DNA of 64,000 bases from NCBI GenBank assembly GCA_050260015.1, contig JBLNBN010000064.1, positions 1-64,000 on the forward strand. Reading direction: 5' to 3'. The notes under the pieces were generated by a model. That model made no database searches and was not told the origin of the DNA. It worked only from the letters and a program-made list of their open reading frames with translations. Shown here piece after piece: positions 46,072 through 58,500 of the stretch. Both the position numbers and the translations under genes were made by a program. The stretch's first letter is position 1, and the number at the start of each line of letters is the position of its first letter. Source of the DNA: JBLNBN01 sp050260015 (lineage in GTDB: Bacteria; Bacteroidota; Ignavibacteria; Kapaibacteriales; UBA2268).

Positions 46072-49000
46072 TTATTTAACTACGCTTATCTTTGCGATAA
46101 CGGTTGCATTGTTTTGCGTGAACTTAACAATGTATGCGCCGTTAGCTAAAGTAGTAGCGTCGAGGCTTACGTTGTAAGCGCCGGGAGCCATGCGGCCATC
46201 AGCTAAAGTGGAGACCTTAGCGCCCGTAGCGTCGAATAATTCGACAGTAACGTTAGCTTCTTCGGAAACCGTGTAGGTTACGTTTGTAGCCGTAGCTACA
46301 GGGTTGTTGCCTACCGTCAATGCCATTTCGAGCGAGCCGGAGGTAAGTACTCTTACTGCGTCGAAAGGAGCGTTGTCGATAACGATTTCTTTGTTTTCGC
46401 CGCGCTTAACCGTACCGAAGATTCTGCCTGTGCCGGCGTCAACGAAGGTTAATTCGCGGGTTGCGTTAGTTACGTTAACAGTTACCGGGTAAGTAACCGA
46501 TTGAAGTCTGATAAGAGCTTCCGAGCTTGCGCTTAAGTAAGTGTTGCCGTCGAAACGAGCGTCGAAGAGGTCTGCCGGAGGAGCCGGAGGAAGTTCGAAC
46601 ATCGAAACAACGCCGCTGTTGGAGTTCAAGTAGAGTTCGTAGCTGTTCGAGGCTTTGTCGCGAAGCGCGAGCTTGGTCGAAGCGGCTAAAATATCATTCT
46701 TGCTTGCATTAAAGACGGATTCCTTTTTCGGGATAAACGGAGCGACAAGCTTAAGGTAACCGTCGCTGTTTACTTTAATCCAGTAGCCTAAGCCAGGAGT
46801 AAGTACGCTAACTTCTTCGTAGCCGCGACCGGTCTTGTAGGACCATACGCCGTACTTAGTAGTGTAGCTCTTGTCCGGAACCGGGCTGTTCTGGAAGCGT
46901 GTAAATGCGATGTCAGCAACGTTTATCGGAACTGAAAGAGCGCCGATACAGTTCCAACCGCCGTAGAATTCAGGCTGATCGGGGTCGCTTCTGTCGCCTT
47001 GGTAAACGCGGATAGCGTCGTACGGAGGATTCTCGATAGAGATTTCGTACATTTCAGTTCCAGCGAACTGACGGTCAATGGCGTCGCCGTACTTAATGAA
47101 GTATCCGATGCCGGGGCGAAGGATTTCTTCAGATTGATACTGGTTCTGCGAGAAGAAGTAAGGTATGTTGATAGCGTTCGGGAATACCGTCTTCCAGTAA
47201 GCGTTCAGAGGACGCAACGGGAGAGAGAGTAAGTTCCAACCGCGGCTGATCGTAGGCATACCGTTAGCTGTATCGATAGTTTTGGGCAACGTGTACTCAA
47301 TGATGAAGTCATTGATGCGAGCGTCGGTAAACGTATAGTAGAATGTAGAACCGCCGCCGGAGGTAGCGTTTCTCATATCAACTGCCGGGAACAGGGTTCC
47401 GTTCTGAGTGTCGCGTAAGTATACTCTTGCGCCTTCCGGGAATTGGGAAACGTCCCATTGCAAAGTAACGGGATAGTACTGAGCTGCGCCTGCATTGAAA
47501 CGTACATAGAAGATGTGCGATTTCTTGTCTACATAGCTGCGGATATCGCGGGATACCGAGCGGGGCGTAGTTCTGTTAGGAGTAAGATCGCTTAAGCCAT
47601 AAGGATATTTAGCGGCCAAATCTTTGTAGAGCTGAGGTTCGAAGTAGAATCTAGCGCCAAATTCGGTCGGGGACATATCGGAAGTAGCTGCGCGTTCGCC
47701 GTAGATTTCATCAACGTCGTCCGTTGCGCGATCGCCGGTTCCAAAGACTAATTGTACGTCGTCGCCAACTGCGCCGCGGGAGTTGCGTAAGTTAAGCACG
47801 ATGCCTCCGGGGTGATCGATAGGATTCTGATCGCCGGCCGGTTCAAACGGGTTACGGAGGTAGATGAAAGTAACTTTCATTCTAACGGGATTCGTCTTTG
47901 CGTAAGGCGACTTAAATGTCAAGTAGCCGGTGTAGATACCGGATTTTTCCGGATCGTTCGGGTCGTTGAGATTCAAAGCGGTAGGATCGCCAATGATTTC
48001 TAAGTTGATCTTACCTTGAGCCATTGTGGGCGCGCCGCGCGGGTTGTTACGGCTTCCGAGGATGTCGTTATCGATATAGTTAATGTAACCGTAGCGCGAA
48101 GCGGCGGGAATAGGATTTTCGTCGCTTGTAGCTATTTTAACGGTTCTGAATTTCAGCCACGGTTGATCGCTTTCGATCTCAACCTGGTTAAGTCTCGTAG
48201 ATGTTACGTTGTTTTCCAACTTAACTATTTGAGTGGCAAGTCCGCCGTTTACGTCAACCGTGATAGGCAGATCTAATTCAAAGTAACCTTCTTTAGGATT
48301 GGAGATGGTATAGCCCAAGCTCGGATCCGACGGGAAGTAGAAATTAGGTTCCTGGTCGGTTAAGTGAAGATAGATCGTACCGGGACGATAGGGCTCAACC
48401 TGGAAATTCGGGTTAAGTTCTTCGCCGATAAGGTCGTCGTTACGTACGCCTAAGATACCTTTGTTCTGGTCTACGGAAGGATAATCGATAGGATATCTTA
48501 CCGGATCCCATTTTTTCATAGCTTTCTTAGGTTCGTCTTTTGTAATGTCGAAGTCGTTGTAACGTATCGAACGGTTGTCAAGGTAGATCGGAGTTTGTTG
48601 CCAGGTCTTGTTCGGATCGCCTGCAGTTTCGCGACCAATAACTTTAAAGCGAACATACATAAGCACCTTCCAAGCGCGAGGCTCGAAGCTGCTGTTGTGA
48701 GGTAAAGGCTTAGGAGAAGAAGCTACGAAAGTTGCTCTTCTGCCGCGGCCTGCTTGGTTAGGATTGCTTTCCCAAGTCTGTTGTTGAATCTGGTACCAAT
48801 AAAGATTATCTCTTTGGTCGTCCCAGGAGACGTTGAAGCCTTTAGCCGTAGGCGGTTCTTCAGGAGTAACAAGTCCTAATTGCTCCATGTAATTCGGGTG
48901 ATCGAGTTCAAAGCCGACGACTCTTACTGCCGACGAATCGTACATCAGCGAAAAAGAGAAGCTTTGAATAGGAAGCGGAATATAGGTATCGTCGATTTGA

Positions 49001-49254
49001 TACCAATCGTTCCTGATCCAGATAGGCAATAAGAACTCTCTCGTCTTCGAAGTCGAAGGCGGAACCCATAATCGAGCATCGGGATAAAGGAATTGGTTAA
49101 AATCATCTGCGCCTGTCAAGCTCAAATAGGGCAAGATAGGGCGGGTGAGCGCCTGAGCGTAACCGCGTTCACTTATTCCCAGCGTCAGTAAAGCAGCTAG
49201 AAATATCCCGAGCGTTAGGTTAAGTACTCGTGAATGTGATAAGAGTTTCTTCAT
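46072..49254 (-). CDS. T9SS-secreted protein with cohesin-like domain and ELPP module
   Basis: 1060 residues with a signal peptide (LTLGIFLAALLTLGISERGYAQA). Residues ~60-230 look like a cohesin-type beta-sandwich (LPIWIRNDWYQ, IQSFSFSLMYDSSAVRVVGF, WKVLMYVRFKVIG). The middle has two similar segments (ISRGWNLLSLPLRPLNAYWK and YGGWNCIGALSVPINVADIA). Near residue 905 the phrase FELPPAPPADLFDARF is shared with the 2688-residue protein. It ends in a T9SS sorting domain (VTVELFDATGAKVSTLADG). The gene follows the 401-residue gene by 11 bp. The dockerin partner relation is inference. Confidence 0.8.
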   Translation of the reverse strand: MKKLLSHSRVLNLTLGIFLAALLTLGISERGYAQALTRPILPYLSLTGADDFNQFLYPDARLWVPPSTSKTREFLLPIWIRNDWYQIDDTYIPLPIQSFSFSLMYDSSAVRVVGFELDHPNYMEQLGLVTPEEPPTAKGFNVSWDDQRDNLYWYQIQQQTWESNPNQAGRGRRATFVASSPKPLPHNSSFEPRAWKVLMYVRFKVIGRETAGDPNKTWQQTPIYLDNRSIRYNDFDITKDEPKKAMKKWDPVRYPIDYPSVDQNKGILGVRNDDLIGEELNPNFQVEPYRPGTIYLHLTDQEPNFYFPSDPSLGYTISNPKEGYFELDLPITVDVNGGLATQIVKLENNVTSTRLNQVEIESDQPWLKFRTVKIATSDENPIPAASRYGYINYIDNDILGSRNNPRGAPTMAQGKINLEIIGDPTALNLNDPNDPEKSGIYTGYLTFKSPYAKTNPVRMKVTFIYLRNPFEPAGDQNPIDHPGGIVLNLRNSRGAVGDDVQLVFGTGDRATDDVDEIYGERAATSDMSPTEFGARFYFEPQLYKDLAAKYPYGLSDLTPNRTTPRSVSRDIRSYVDKKSHIFYVRFNAGAAQYYPVTLQWDVSQFPEGARVYLRDTQNGTLFPAVDMRNATSGGGSTFYYTFTDARINDFIIEYTLPKTIDTANGMPTISRGWNLLSLPLRPLNAYWKTVFPNAINIPYFFSQNQYQSEEILRPGIGYFIKYGDAIDRQFAGTEMYEISIENPPYDAIRVYQGDRSDPDQPEFYGGWNCIGALSVPINVADIAFTRFQNSPVPDKSYTTKYGVWSYKTGRGYEEVSVLTPGLGYWIKVNSDGYLKLVAPFIPKKESVFNASKNDILAASTKLALRDKASNSYELYLNSNSGVVSMFELPPAPPADLFDARFDGNTYLSASSEALIRLQSVTYPVTVNVTNATRELTFVDAGTGRIFGTVKRGENKEIVIDNAPFDAVRVLTSGSLEMALTVGNNPVATATNVTYTVSEEANVTVELFDATGAKVSTLADGRMAPGAYNVSLDATTLANGAYIVKFTQNNATVIAKISVVK

Positions 49255-49265
49255 TTAGACCCCCA

Positions 49266-50471
49266 TTAATTGAAAAATACTTGTTTATTACTTATTAATA
49301 AAATCTTTGTCTTTATTCTGTAAGTTTCCGTTTGCATCCTCAGGATATATACTCCTTCGGGTAAATCGTTTACGTCCATATAAATTTCATTTTCCATTCG
49401 CGCCGTCTCCTTTACTTTTATCCCATTTACGTTTTCTATCGTCGCGCTCATAGCATCTATACCTTTTATATATAAGGCGGTATTTGTGCTCTCTATTTCA
49501 ATTTGATCTATCTCATTTACCGAATTTGGCTTTGCCGTATCCGCGCTGTCCTTGGGCAGTTCAAGTGCGTTCCGTCTTAGCTGTTCCGGTAAAACGCATT
49601 CGCACAAGTTTTGTAATAACACTTCAGAAGCGATAGAAGTTACACCTGTATACTTTTGATGTTTTTCTAAATCGATGTAAATTATATTATCTTTATCTTC
49701 GCTTAATACAAAGTTAATTATCGCCGTGTCCGCTTTAAGTTCGTATTCAAAGTTAGTCGTCTTTCCAACTGCGCTAATATTTGAAAATTTAAAAAAGCTA
49801 GTGTCCGTCAGACTGAATAGCGCTTTGAAACTATCAAATTTTGCATTTTTATCAACTACTACTCTTCCTATCAAACGCCTGCCATAGTTCGTTATGGTGT
49901 CTATTTCTAACTTCACTTCTGCGCCGCGCTCGGATTTATCCATTACTTTTGTTTCGACCGTCGCAGCCTCTAAAGTGTCATATACCTTTTTGAATTCCTC
50001 CGTAAATTCAATCGATGTTAGTTTGACAATACTGGTATCCGCGCAATCGCTTTTCGATTCAACCAGGAAGCCAATTAATGGCTTGTTCCCGCTCACAGGC
50101 GGATTCGAAAATATCATCGTCGTTGCGAAACCTCTAACCAAGCCTTTCTGGGCGTCTATCGACATATCATGCGCTTCGAATGCCTCCGATAAAGTGCCTA
50201 TATATATCGGTTGGATAAATTTTATCTTTTCCGGGTTATAGGAAATATCATAGTCAAATCCATAGAGCGAATCAATTAGTTTTATACTTCCTATGTCAAT
50301 CAAAAGTAGAACTTCTCTGCCTCCAGGTTTATCTTTATCGCATAAATCAACTTTGCTATAAGGATAAATTTTTGCTTTAAGGGTTTCGACCTTGGAAAAT
50401 AATTCCGGAGAGTTGCCGGCGAAAGCCGACAACGCTCCGAAAATAAACAATATCAAAGAACGCGCGCGCAT
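49266..50471 (-). CDS. T9SS-secreted cohesin-like protein
   Basis: 401 residues. Signal peptide SLILFIFGALSAFAG. Residues 30-165 fit a cohesin fold (GREVLLLIDIGSIKLIDSL, YGFDYDISYNPEKIKFIQP, GLVRGFATTMIF, LIGFLVESKSDC), and a second beta-sandwich follows. The C-terminus resembles a sorting domain (LYIKGIDAMSATIENVNG, LPEGVYILRMQTET). The start overlaps the stop of the 650-residue gene by 1 bp (TAATG), so the genes are one operon. Confidence 0.7.
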   Translation of the reverse strand: MRARSLILFIFGALSAFAGNSPELFSKVETLKAKIYPYSKVDLCDKDKPGGREVLLLIDIGSIKLIDSLYGFDYDISYNPEKIKFIQPIYIGTLSEAFEAHDMSIDAQKGLVRGFATTMIFSNPPVSGNKPLIGFLVESKSDCADTSIVKLTSIEFTEEFKKVYDTLEAATVETKVMDKSERGAEVKLEIDTITNYGRRLIGRVVVDKNAKFDSFKALFSLTDTSFFKFSNISAVGKTTNFEYELKADTAIINFVLSEDKDNIIYIDLEKHQKYTGVTSIASEVLLQNLCECVLPEQLRRNALELPKDSADTAKPNSVNEIDQIEIESTNTALYIKGIDAMSATIENVNGIKVKETARMENEIYMDVNDLPEGVYILRMQTETYRIKTKILLISNKQVFFN

Positions 50472-52423
50472 TATTTCGTTATTACGAAAGTACCGGTTGC
50501 GGAAGCCGCGCCTTCGAGTTTGTAAAGATACATACCGTTAGCGAGGTTTGCGCCTGCTTCGTTTCTAGCGTTCCAGTTAATGTTCTTTACGCCCATTTCC
50601 ATGTTTTCGCTGGCGAGAGTAGCTACTCTGTTGCCAAACATATCATAGATAGCGAGCGTATAGAAACCGCTTACGGGAACGTTGATCGTGAAGTTAGCGT
50701 TCGAAATAACCGGGTTCGGGTTCATGCTAACTACCACGTTTGCAGCGGCGTCGTTAGCGGAGAGAACCAGATTGCGGTTGTTATAAACTTCGTCGTTAAT
50801 TCTAATATCGTTGATGTTGAGGTTATTTTCATTTGTCGTGAAAACTACCCATGCGATAGGTTCGTTAGCTTCGAATTTACCAAGAGCGGAAACCACTGCT
50901 GTGGAGCCTTCGTAGCTGGTAAGAACTGTATTGCCGTCTTTCGTGTTAGCATCGATGCCGATAACGGAGCCGTTGATATCGAATTTCACGCCGAGAGCGC
51001 CGTCAAAACCGTTTTCGCTGTAGATAGGCATCCTGTAGGAGCCGGTACCTAAAGCTGCCGGGTTGTCGAACGTCAAAGTGTGCTTGCCTGCGAAGTCGAC
51101 GGAAACCTTACCATAGTGAACTATAGTATCGAGCAACCAAGGAAGCTCGGGAACTCTTGCCGAAGTATAGGCAAGGATAAGAGCCGCGTCGTATTCGTTT
51201 GCTTCAAAGAGAATTTGCTTCGTCGAGCTTACGTCAGTAGGAAGATCTTCAAAGAAATTCATGCTCTTTTTAGTTATAGAGACTTTCGTGCCTGCAAGTG
51301 TGCGGTAGTAACGACCATTGTGATTTACGTCCGCATGGTAAGCGGGACGTCTACGGATAGAATCAAGGGGTTCATGTCTTGCGATAGAACGCATGATGAT
51401 CCTTGAGTCGTTTACCGTTACGAAACGAGCCTGCTCCATACCATAGTGTCTTTGACCAGCGGCTTTGCTCATATCAGCGTCGCCGTCGCCCCACCATTCT
51501 TCAACATTGAGAACTGCTTTAGCGCCGAAGCGGAATCTAGCGTCCATTCTGCCAGTAGGAGGCCAAAGGTTGGAAAGATCCTCGCGATGACTAGCGTCTA
51601 TGTACGAAGAACCAGGATTGTTTTCTATAAATACGTCGTTGATAAGCGCATTAATGAATTCAGCCTGCTGACCGATTTCCTTACCTTCGCCTTTAAGGCC
51701 AATAGAGGAGCCTCTAGTCAGTATGGTTTTATCTTCATTAGACGCTAAAGTGTTGTTTCCACCGACCGGGCCGTATGTAAAATCAATAGAACCTTGTTTG
51801 CTTATCGGATCCTTCGACTTGTAGATAATTACTTGGAAATTAGCTACGGAGTTCTTAAGGATCGTGCCGTTCATGTTATAATTAATGTTAAGGTCTTTCC
51901 ACTGAATAATAACGCTGCTGTCAGTTCTCTTATACGCAATGTACGACATAAGAAATCTGTTAGTAACGTCGGCTTCCCACCTGTAGTAGTGATCTCCCCA
52001 GAAAGGAGCCAATACGTTAACGGGGGATGTAACGTCGCTGTTGAAAAGCGCGCGGGGATCGTTAGGGATCGTGTTCGGAGGAAGTAAGATAGTATTACCG
52101 TCTTTTCTTCCAAAGGTAACGAAACCGTTTACGTTAACCCATACTTTATCATATATTTCGCCATTGAACTCAAATTGGAAGCCTAAGTCTACCCTGGCGT
52201 AACCGTCATTCGGATTCGGCACGTCAAAGTTCGGAGGCAAGCCAAACTGAGTCGGCGGGATAATGTGAACTTGGGGATCGTTGAAAACGTCGATTTCTTG
52301 GTAGCCGCCAGTAACGACTCTAACAGTATCGAATTCCCCGAAGACTTGCGCGTTGGCGGGTTGCACCAGGGCTATTGCCCAGAGCGCCACCATAGCCGCT
52401 ACACAAAATAGAATTTTTCTCAT
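50471..52423 (-). CDS. T9SS-secreted protein with nidogen-like and dockerin-like segments
   Basis: 650 residues. Signal peptide VAAMVALWAIALVQPANAQ. Residues 70-215 resemble a nidogen-like domain (YDKVWVNVNGFVTFGRKDGN, VLAPFWGDHYYRW). Near 305-370 a dockerin-like segment has two calcium-loop-like phrases, GDGDADMS and ADVNHNGRYY, around VTVNDSRIIMRSIARHEP. The tail (SMNPNPVISNANFTI, YDMFGNRVATLAS, GMYLYKLEG) is a T9SS type A sorting domain. GGAGATAAAA precedes the ATG. Confidence 0.75.
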   Translation of the reverse strand: MRKILFCVAAMVALWAIALVQPANAQVFGEFDTVRVVTGGYQEIDVFNDPQVHIIPPTQFGLPPNFDVPNPNDGYARVDLGFQFEFNGEIYDKVWVNVNGFVTFGRKDGNTILLPPNTIPNDPRALFNSDVTSPVNVLAPFWGDHYYRWEADVTNRFLMSYIAYKRTDSSVIIQWKDLNINYNMNGTILKNSVANFQVIIYKSKDPISKQGSIDFTYGPVGGNNTLASNEDKTILTRGSSIGLKGEGKEIGQQAEFINALINDVFIENNPGSSYIDASHREDLSNLWPPTGRMDARFRFGAKAVLNVEEWWGDGDADMSKAAGQRHYGMEQARFVTVNDSRIIMRSIARHEPLDSIRRRPAYHADVNHNGRYYRTLAGTKVSITKKSMNFFEDLPTDVSSTKQILFEANEYDAALILAYTSARVPELPWLLDTIVHYGKVSVDFAGKHTLTFDNPAALGTGSYRMPIYSENGFDGALGVKFDINGSVIGIDANTKDGNTVLTSYEGSTAVVSALGKFEANEPIAWVVFTTNENNLNINDIRINDEVYNNRNLVLSANDAAANVVVSMNPNPVISNANFTINVPVSGFYTLAIYDMFGNRVATLASENMEMGVKNINWNARNEAGANLANGMYLYKLEGAASATGTFVITK

Positions 52424-52474
52424 TTTTATCTCCGTTTATTATAAATATTTTTTCCGATTTTAATTATTTAATCA

Positions 52475-52496
52475 GTGGGCGGGCTTTCCCGCCCAC
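52475..52496 (-). terminator. Hairpin between the 2688-residue gene and the next gene
   Basis: gtgggcggg/cccgcccac with a 4-nt loop, 13 bp past the stop. There is no good T run, so it may attenuate transcription or stabilise the mRNA rather than stop it. Confidence 0.55.
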
Positions 52497-52508
52497 ATTT
52501 TTAAACAA

Positions 52509-55500
52509 TTACCGAACGATTACAACCGGATAAGTCGAGATTTCGTTACCTGCGACCATGCGGATAGTGTAAGCTGCAGCAGGAAGTTTATTTCCATTAG
52601 CGCCTAAGCCGTTCCACATAATCTTATGGTTGTTAGCGTCGAAGGCTTGGTTTGCAAGCGTAACAACAACGTTACCTAACATATCGACTACTTCGATCTT
52701 AACGTTTGCGGGTTGGGTTAATCCGAATTCAACTACTGTTTCGTTCGAAACCGGGTTCGGAGCTACGCTGTACAATCCAGTCTTGAGAATTGCCGCGTCT
52801 TCTGCGCCGCTCTGCCAGTCGTGGAGAATCCAGAAACCGTCAACCGTAGGATCGGTGATGATTACTTGATAAACCGTAGGATCATCCGTTCTCCAGCCTG
52901 CCGATACGGAAGCAGTATACTTATAGTTAACTGCAGGGTTAGCCATATCGAAGCTGAACAAGTTACCATCGGAGAATGCATCTCTCAAGTACCACTTCGA
53001 GCCGGTCGGGTTACGAACCGCGTCGGTCGTTGCGGGGATGTTTTCAGGTTTCCAAGAGATGTATAACGGGTACATCGGGGATGTAGAACCGTTCTCACCG
53101 CCTGCTTGTACGCGAGCTTTGTAAATCATGTTCTTAATTACGTTCTTCTGCGCTTGCGGGAAGATGTTTCTGTGAACGCCGTTCGTCGAAGGTATAGACC
53201 ATCTTGCGTCGAATACGTCTGCCGGGGGCAGAGGAGGTAATTCGAATTCGCAGAGTTGGCGATCGATGTAACCAAGGAATCTCTGGTCAGGAGCGTCCAT
53301 ACCGTCGCCGGTAGTTACGCCGCTGGCGCTGATTTCAAGGCTGGACGTACCGAATTCCAATACCTGGAAGCTTCCGATAGCGTTGCGTACAGTGACCGGG
53401 CATACGAAATCGGTCTGGAGAGATACTTGTATTCTGTATACGAGTACGTTCTTCAAGCCTTTGCCGTCCGTTACTTCTACTTTAACGGTTACTTTACCGT
53501 CAGCTTCAGGAGCTAATGTAAATTCGTTAGTATTGATTGTTACCTGTACGGAATCGTCATAGTCCGTGTCCGAGATAGTCTTCGGATTTACGTCCAAAGC
53601 CGTTGTCGGGATCGGGTTATCGTTTGCGTCAAGTAATCTAACGGTTAATACTTCTTCGCCGGTGTTGCGGAGCAAGTCGCGGTCGGAAACAATAATCGTT
53701 GCGGTGTATGGTTCGCGGAATGCGACGCATTGAATATCCGGTACGCCTAAAGCGAACGGCGGATGGTTCGTTGCGAGCACTTGCATTTGGAATTGCTTGT
53801 AAGCGCGCAAGCCGTCTTCGTCCGTAACGACTACTGTTACAGTAGAAGTCTTAGGCGCGTCGGTTACGCCGGGCACGCCATAGAGCACGCCGCTTTCTTT
53901 GTTGATTTTAAGCCACGTAGGAGTGGTCTTCAAGCCGTTATTCAAATCGATTACGCCTGCTTCGTCGTAGCAATCGTCAATGCGAAGAGTGTTACGAGTA
54001 TCGTTCGGGTAGATCAATTCAAACGTATGGTTTTGACCGAAGTTAGGATCAAAGACTCTAATGCGTCTGTTGGAATCCGTAAGCTGCGGGTTGTAGTCAA
54101 AGTCTTCGGTTGCCGACGGTAAGGTATTCGTAAGTATTTCAGGCTGTATGTTGATAAATACAGGCATGAGCTTGCTGGTCTTGCCGGAGTGACCGTCGTT
54201 GACTACGATAGTGAATACGGTGTCAGTGTTGAGCGCGCCGTTAGTCTGAGTTTTAGGCATAAGCATAGCCATTGCTTCAGCTCTCGGGATACGGACGTTC
54301 AATTGGCCGCGCGAAGTAAAGTCTACTGCGAACGGGTCAGCCGTCGTTTCATTATCATATTTGTAAATATATTGTGAACCCATCCAAGCAGGTCTAACTT
54401 GCGAAACGAGTTTCGCAGGAGTGCCGCCAAGAGGATCGACATCATAATCAGTCGTGTCGACTACGATAACTTCGTTATCTACGGGTCTTACCGCGGTGTT
54501 AGCAAAGCCGTAAGCGGTCTTACCATAACGGTAATCCCAATTTACTGCCCAGCTGTCTTCCTGCTCGTCGTCCGTGTTGAAGTCAACCTGGAAGCGGAGC
54601 TTGTCGGTAAGGTTTGCGCGAAGCTTGCCGTCTTTAGTGAAGTTGCAGGTGTAAACCGAAGGCGTATAATTTCTTTCAGCCGTAGTTCTTGTTGCAAGAT
54701 CAGTAATAACGGAAACCGGAGCTAATTCTTCGCCGCCGGGTTCGATAAATTTCGGAACCGAATCGACAACGAATAATCTGAAAGCGTAGTTAATCGTTGC
54801 ATTGCTGCCAAAGTCGATAGTATCTTGTTGTAAGTAACGTGCATTTGCAGAATCGTACTTCATAGCGTGCAAGTACGGTCTGAAGGTCTCGATGAAATGA
54901 GCTATCATTTCTTCGCTAACGCCAGCTGCGCGGAGAGAATCAACCGTTCTCCAGGTAGGAGGATAGTTGCCTGCGCCAACGAATACTAATTCGCCGCCGG
55001 GAACTACGTAAGGATTGATCGGCTGACCGGTAAAGTGTACATAGCCTCTCGCGCCCCATCTCTGAGGTTCGGATGCTGCAGCGGTATCGGCTTGAAGCCA
55101 TCTGTAGAGACCGGAATTCTGATCTACGTTCCACGTGTAGCTGAGCTGCGGGTAAACGTCGCTGAAGTCAGTTCCGTCGTTCGAGCGAGGATCGTAGAAT
55201 TTGTTAGTGTCGATTGCGGATACTAATAAGATAGAGTCGCGGCCTTGGATTGCTAAGTCTTCCAACTGGCTATATTTTCCGTTTTGCGGAGCGGGGTACG
55301 ATCTGTCTTCAGTTACGAATACCTTGTTTCTGAATTCAGGAACGCGTTCGTTCGTGATTGTCTTAATGTTACCAGTAAATACCGGAGGTTCGGTCGAACG
55401 GGTTACGGCGAAGGAGATACCGTCGCGGTAAGCTACGTTCACGCCTTCTCTCCAGAGAACCGTACGGGAGATTACTCTGATCGAATCGCCAACGTTTGCG

Positions 55501-58500
55501 GGAAGAGCTTTGAAGCGCTCGCCTGCGAAGAACGTAGTGTTCGAGATGCCTTGATCCATGTTGGAAGTAGGCATGCCGGGGCGGTTGCTGAATAAGTTCG
55601 GAACCGTTGCGAATTCAGTATAGTTTGCGTGGTATTTTCTTCCTGCCAAAGCGGAAGCGTCTTCTTTGTAAGCGTTACGGTAGAGGTTCTCAAGTAAGAA
55701 CGCGCCGGAACCGTAGTTGGAAAGGCCCTGTGCCGAGCGGCGAATAAGAGTATTCGGATTGCGACGGCTAAGGTCGGGAACGATTTCAACTCTTGCGCGG
55801 AAGAGATCGCTTTCGTCAGTGATCTGGGTCATGTTTACGCGAATGTAATCGCCGGTAGTTTCGTTGATTACGAAGAATACCGATTGGTTCATGAAGTCAG
55901 GAATGTTATTAAGTCTTTCCCAACGACCGCCAAATTGATCGCCATAGTAGCCAACTTTCGTTTCGAGGTACAGCGGGTAACCTATCGGGTGATAGAACCT
56001 GCCGGTCGAATCGGGCATCCATTCCGACTGGAGAGCGCGGAGTTGCGCAAATGCCGGAACGCCGTTAAGCATGGAGTCTGCGATAAACGGATCGCGGGTC
56101 GTACGACGAACGTATTTACCCAACGAAGGCTGACCTTTCGAAGTTGTGCTGTCAAAGCGAGCGATTATCGGAGGAATACCTACAGCGAAGTCCTCGATCG
56201 GGCTCATGCGTCTGTTGGAATAATCCGCCGTCTTTATATCTGTGTGCTTGTCATAGATGTCGTAGATCTTACCGGACATTAAGAGTTGTTCGGGGATCGT
56301 GTTTGCTGCCGGAGTGTTCTCGTCTTCAGCGTTTGCTAAAGGTACGGGAGTGTAGTTGAACGTCTTAACTACTTCGCTCAAGCCGCTGATAGTCGTACCG
56401 TAGAATTCGAACGGGCCTTGCGTACGTGCGTCGGCTGTCGGGATCCAGAGGTAAGGCAAGTGAGTTTCGCCGTTTTGGTCAACGAAGAACGTTTCGGTTA
56501 CGACTGTGTCGTATTCGATTACTTCCTGGCCGTCGATGAACTTAACTTTGCGGTTTTGTACGAATAAGTTAACGTTAGCTTCAGTGTTGCCCCAGTAGTT
56601 GCCGCGAAGAGTGTCCGTGCCGCCGAAACCGATGCCGGTCGAGCCTGCGAGGATACCCTTAGTGTTCGGAGCGTCCGGTAAGCGAATTAAGAAGCGAGCG
56701 CGGTTGTCATAGATTGAGTTTGCAGCTTCGCTGTACATATTAGTAGGCAGAGGACCTTGAACTTCGGCGTACATAGTCGCGCTGGCAAGATCGCTGGATG
56801 CGAAGTTGCCGGTTACGTCCGTGTTAACGCCATTGTCCTGGTATACTGCGCCTGTGATCGCATTTTGGTTAACGCCTACTTCCGAAGTTGCAACGTTGCC
56901 CGTAACGAGCGAACGGTTCAAGACGAACTTCAGGTTGAAGTTGTCGGAGTAGAATGCGGAACCGGTATATGCTTCGTTGTTCTGGATGCGAACGCGGTTA
57001 AAGAGGAGGAAATCGCCTCTGTCGCGACGATCGATGTCGATGCTGTCGAGAACATAGATTGCGCCGCCAAGTCCTAAACCGTTTTCAGGAATCATTATTT
57101 CCTGGTGGAATCTTTTTACGTCTACGACTGCGAGGTCGAACGGGTTGATTTCATTCCATTTTTGCGTGGAAGGAGACCATGCTGCTACTAAACCGTAATC
57201 GCCGACTACGTAACCAACGTTAACGCTCGGGAAGTTTACGTCGTAGAAGTTCCAGTTTTTCCAGGTGCCCGTAACGTCGTTAAGAGAGTCGCGAGTCCAG
57301 GTTGCGCCTGCGTCGCCGCTACGGAGAACCGTGCCGCCTTCGCCGACGATGAAACCATTATTAATGCCTGTGAAAGCAATATTGTAAAGGTCGTTAGTCG
57401 TGTTTACGTTAACGAAGTCCCAATCCGTGCCGCTGTTCGCGGTGCGGATGAGCGTGCCGTCTTCGCCTACTGCCCAACCGGTTGCTGCGGTATTGAAGAA
57501 TACCTTGTGCAAGTCGCCGGTAAGACCGCTGACATTGCGGAAGTCCCAGTTAAAGCCGCCGTCGCTTGTTACGGCTAATGTGCCGTGTTCGCCGACTGCA
57601 TAACCGCGGGTAGTCGAGGTAAAGAATACGCCGTGTAAGTCGTTAGTCGTTATTTTAACCGCTTGCCAGTTTGCGCCTGCGTTCGAGGTCATTATAACCC
57701 AACCGCGGTCTGCAACTGCCCAGCCGTTTTGCGAACCTACAAAGTGAACGTCATGAATAGCTTCGCCGATAGGGCTGGTAAGCATATTCCAGTTCAAGCC
57801 GCCGTTCGTGGTCTTCATGATGAGGCCGCGATCGCCGACGATGTAGCCGACTACGTCGCTTGTAAATTCTATGTCGTTAAGAGTTAAAGTCGTACCGGAA
57901 TTTACGTAATTCCATTCCGTACCGCTCTTGGTGAAACGTACGATAGTACCGTCGAAGCCTACGGCAAAGCCGCTAGTTTCGCTCGTCCAGGAAGTTGCGA
58001 GAAGTCTCGAAGTCGTGCCGGGAGTGCCCGAGCCGATTTGAGTCGCGCCGGTGCCGAACGCGCCGTAGTCTTGATCTATAAGGTCAGGATCAACAGTCGC
58101 GCGGTTGTCAACGAAACGGGTAAGCATAGCCGCGTCGGCGGGAATCGGGGTTGTCCATTGGAATACGGAGTCAACCGATGCATAGCCTACTGCGACGCCG
58201 TTCGCGTTAAACGTAACGTTGTCGAGATCGGTAAGGAAGAAGCGATTTTGGGTAGTGGTCGGAAGAGCCATAGCTACTGCCGCGCCGTTACCGTTCTTTA
58301 CTTCGTTCGAGTTGAATTCAGTAGCTTTTACTAAGTTAAGGTCTGCGTTCAAAGCGTAAATAGCGCCGCCGCCGCGTACTTCCAATCTATTATCGCCGGT
58401 GATCAATTCATTGAAGCCGACTTTATTATTAAGGAAACGAGCGCGGATGATTTGGTTCGCTTTGTAAGATTCGTTCGGAGCAGTCCAGATCTGCGGTATG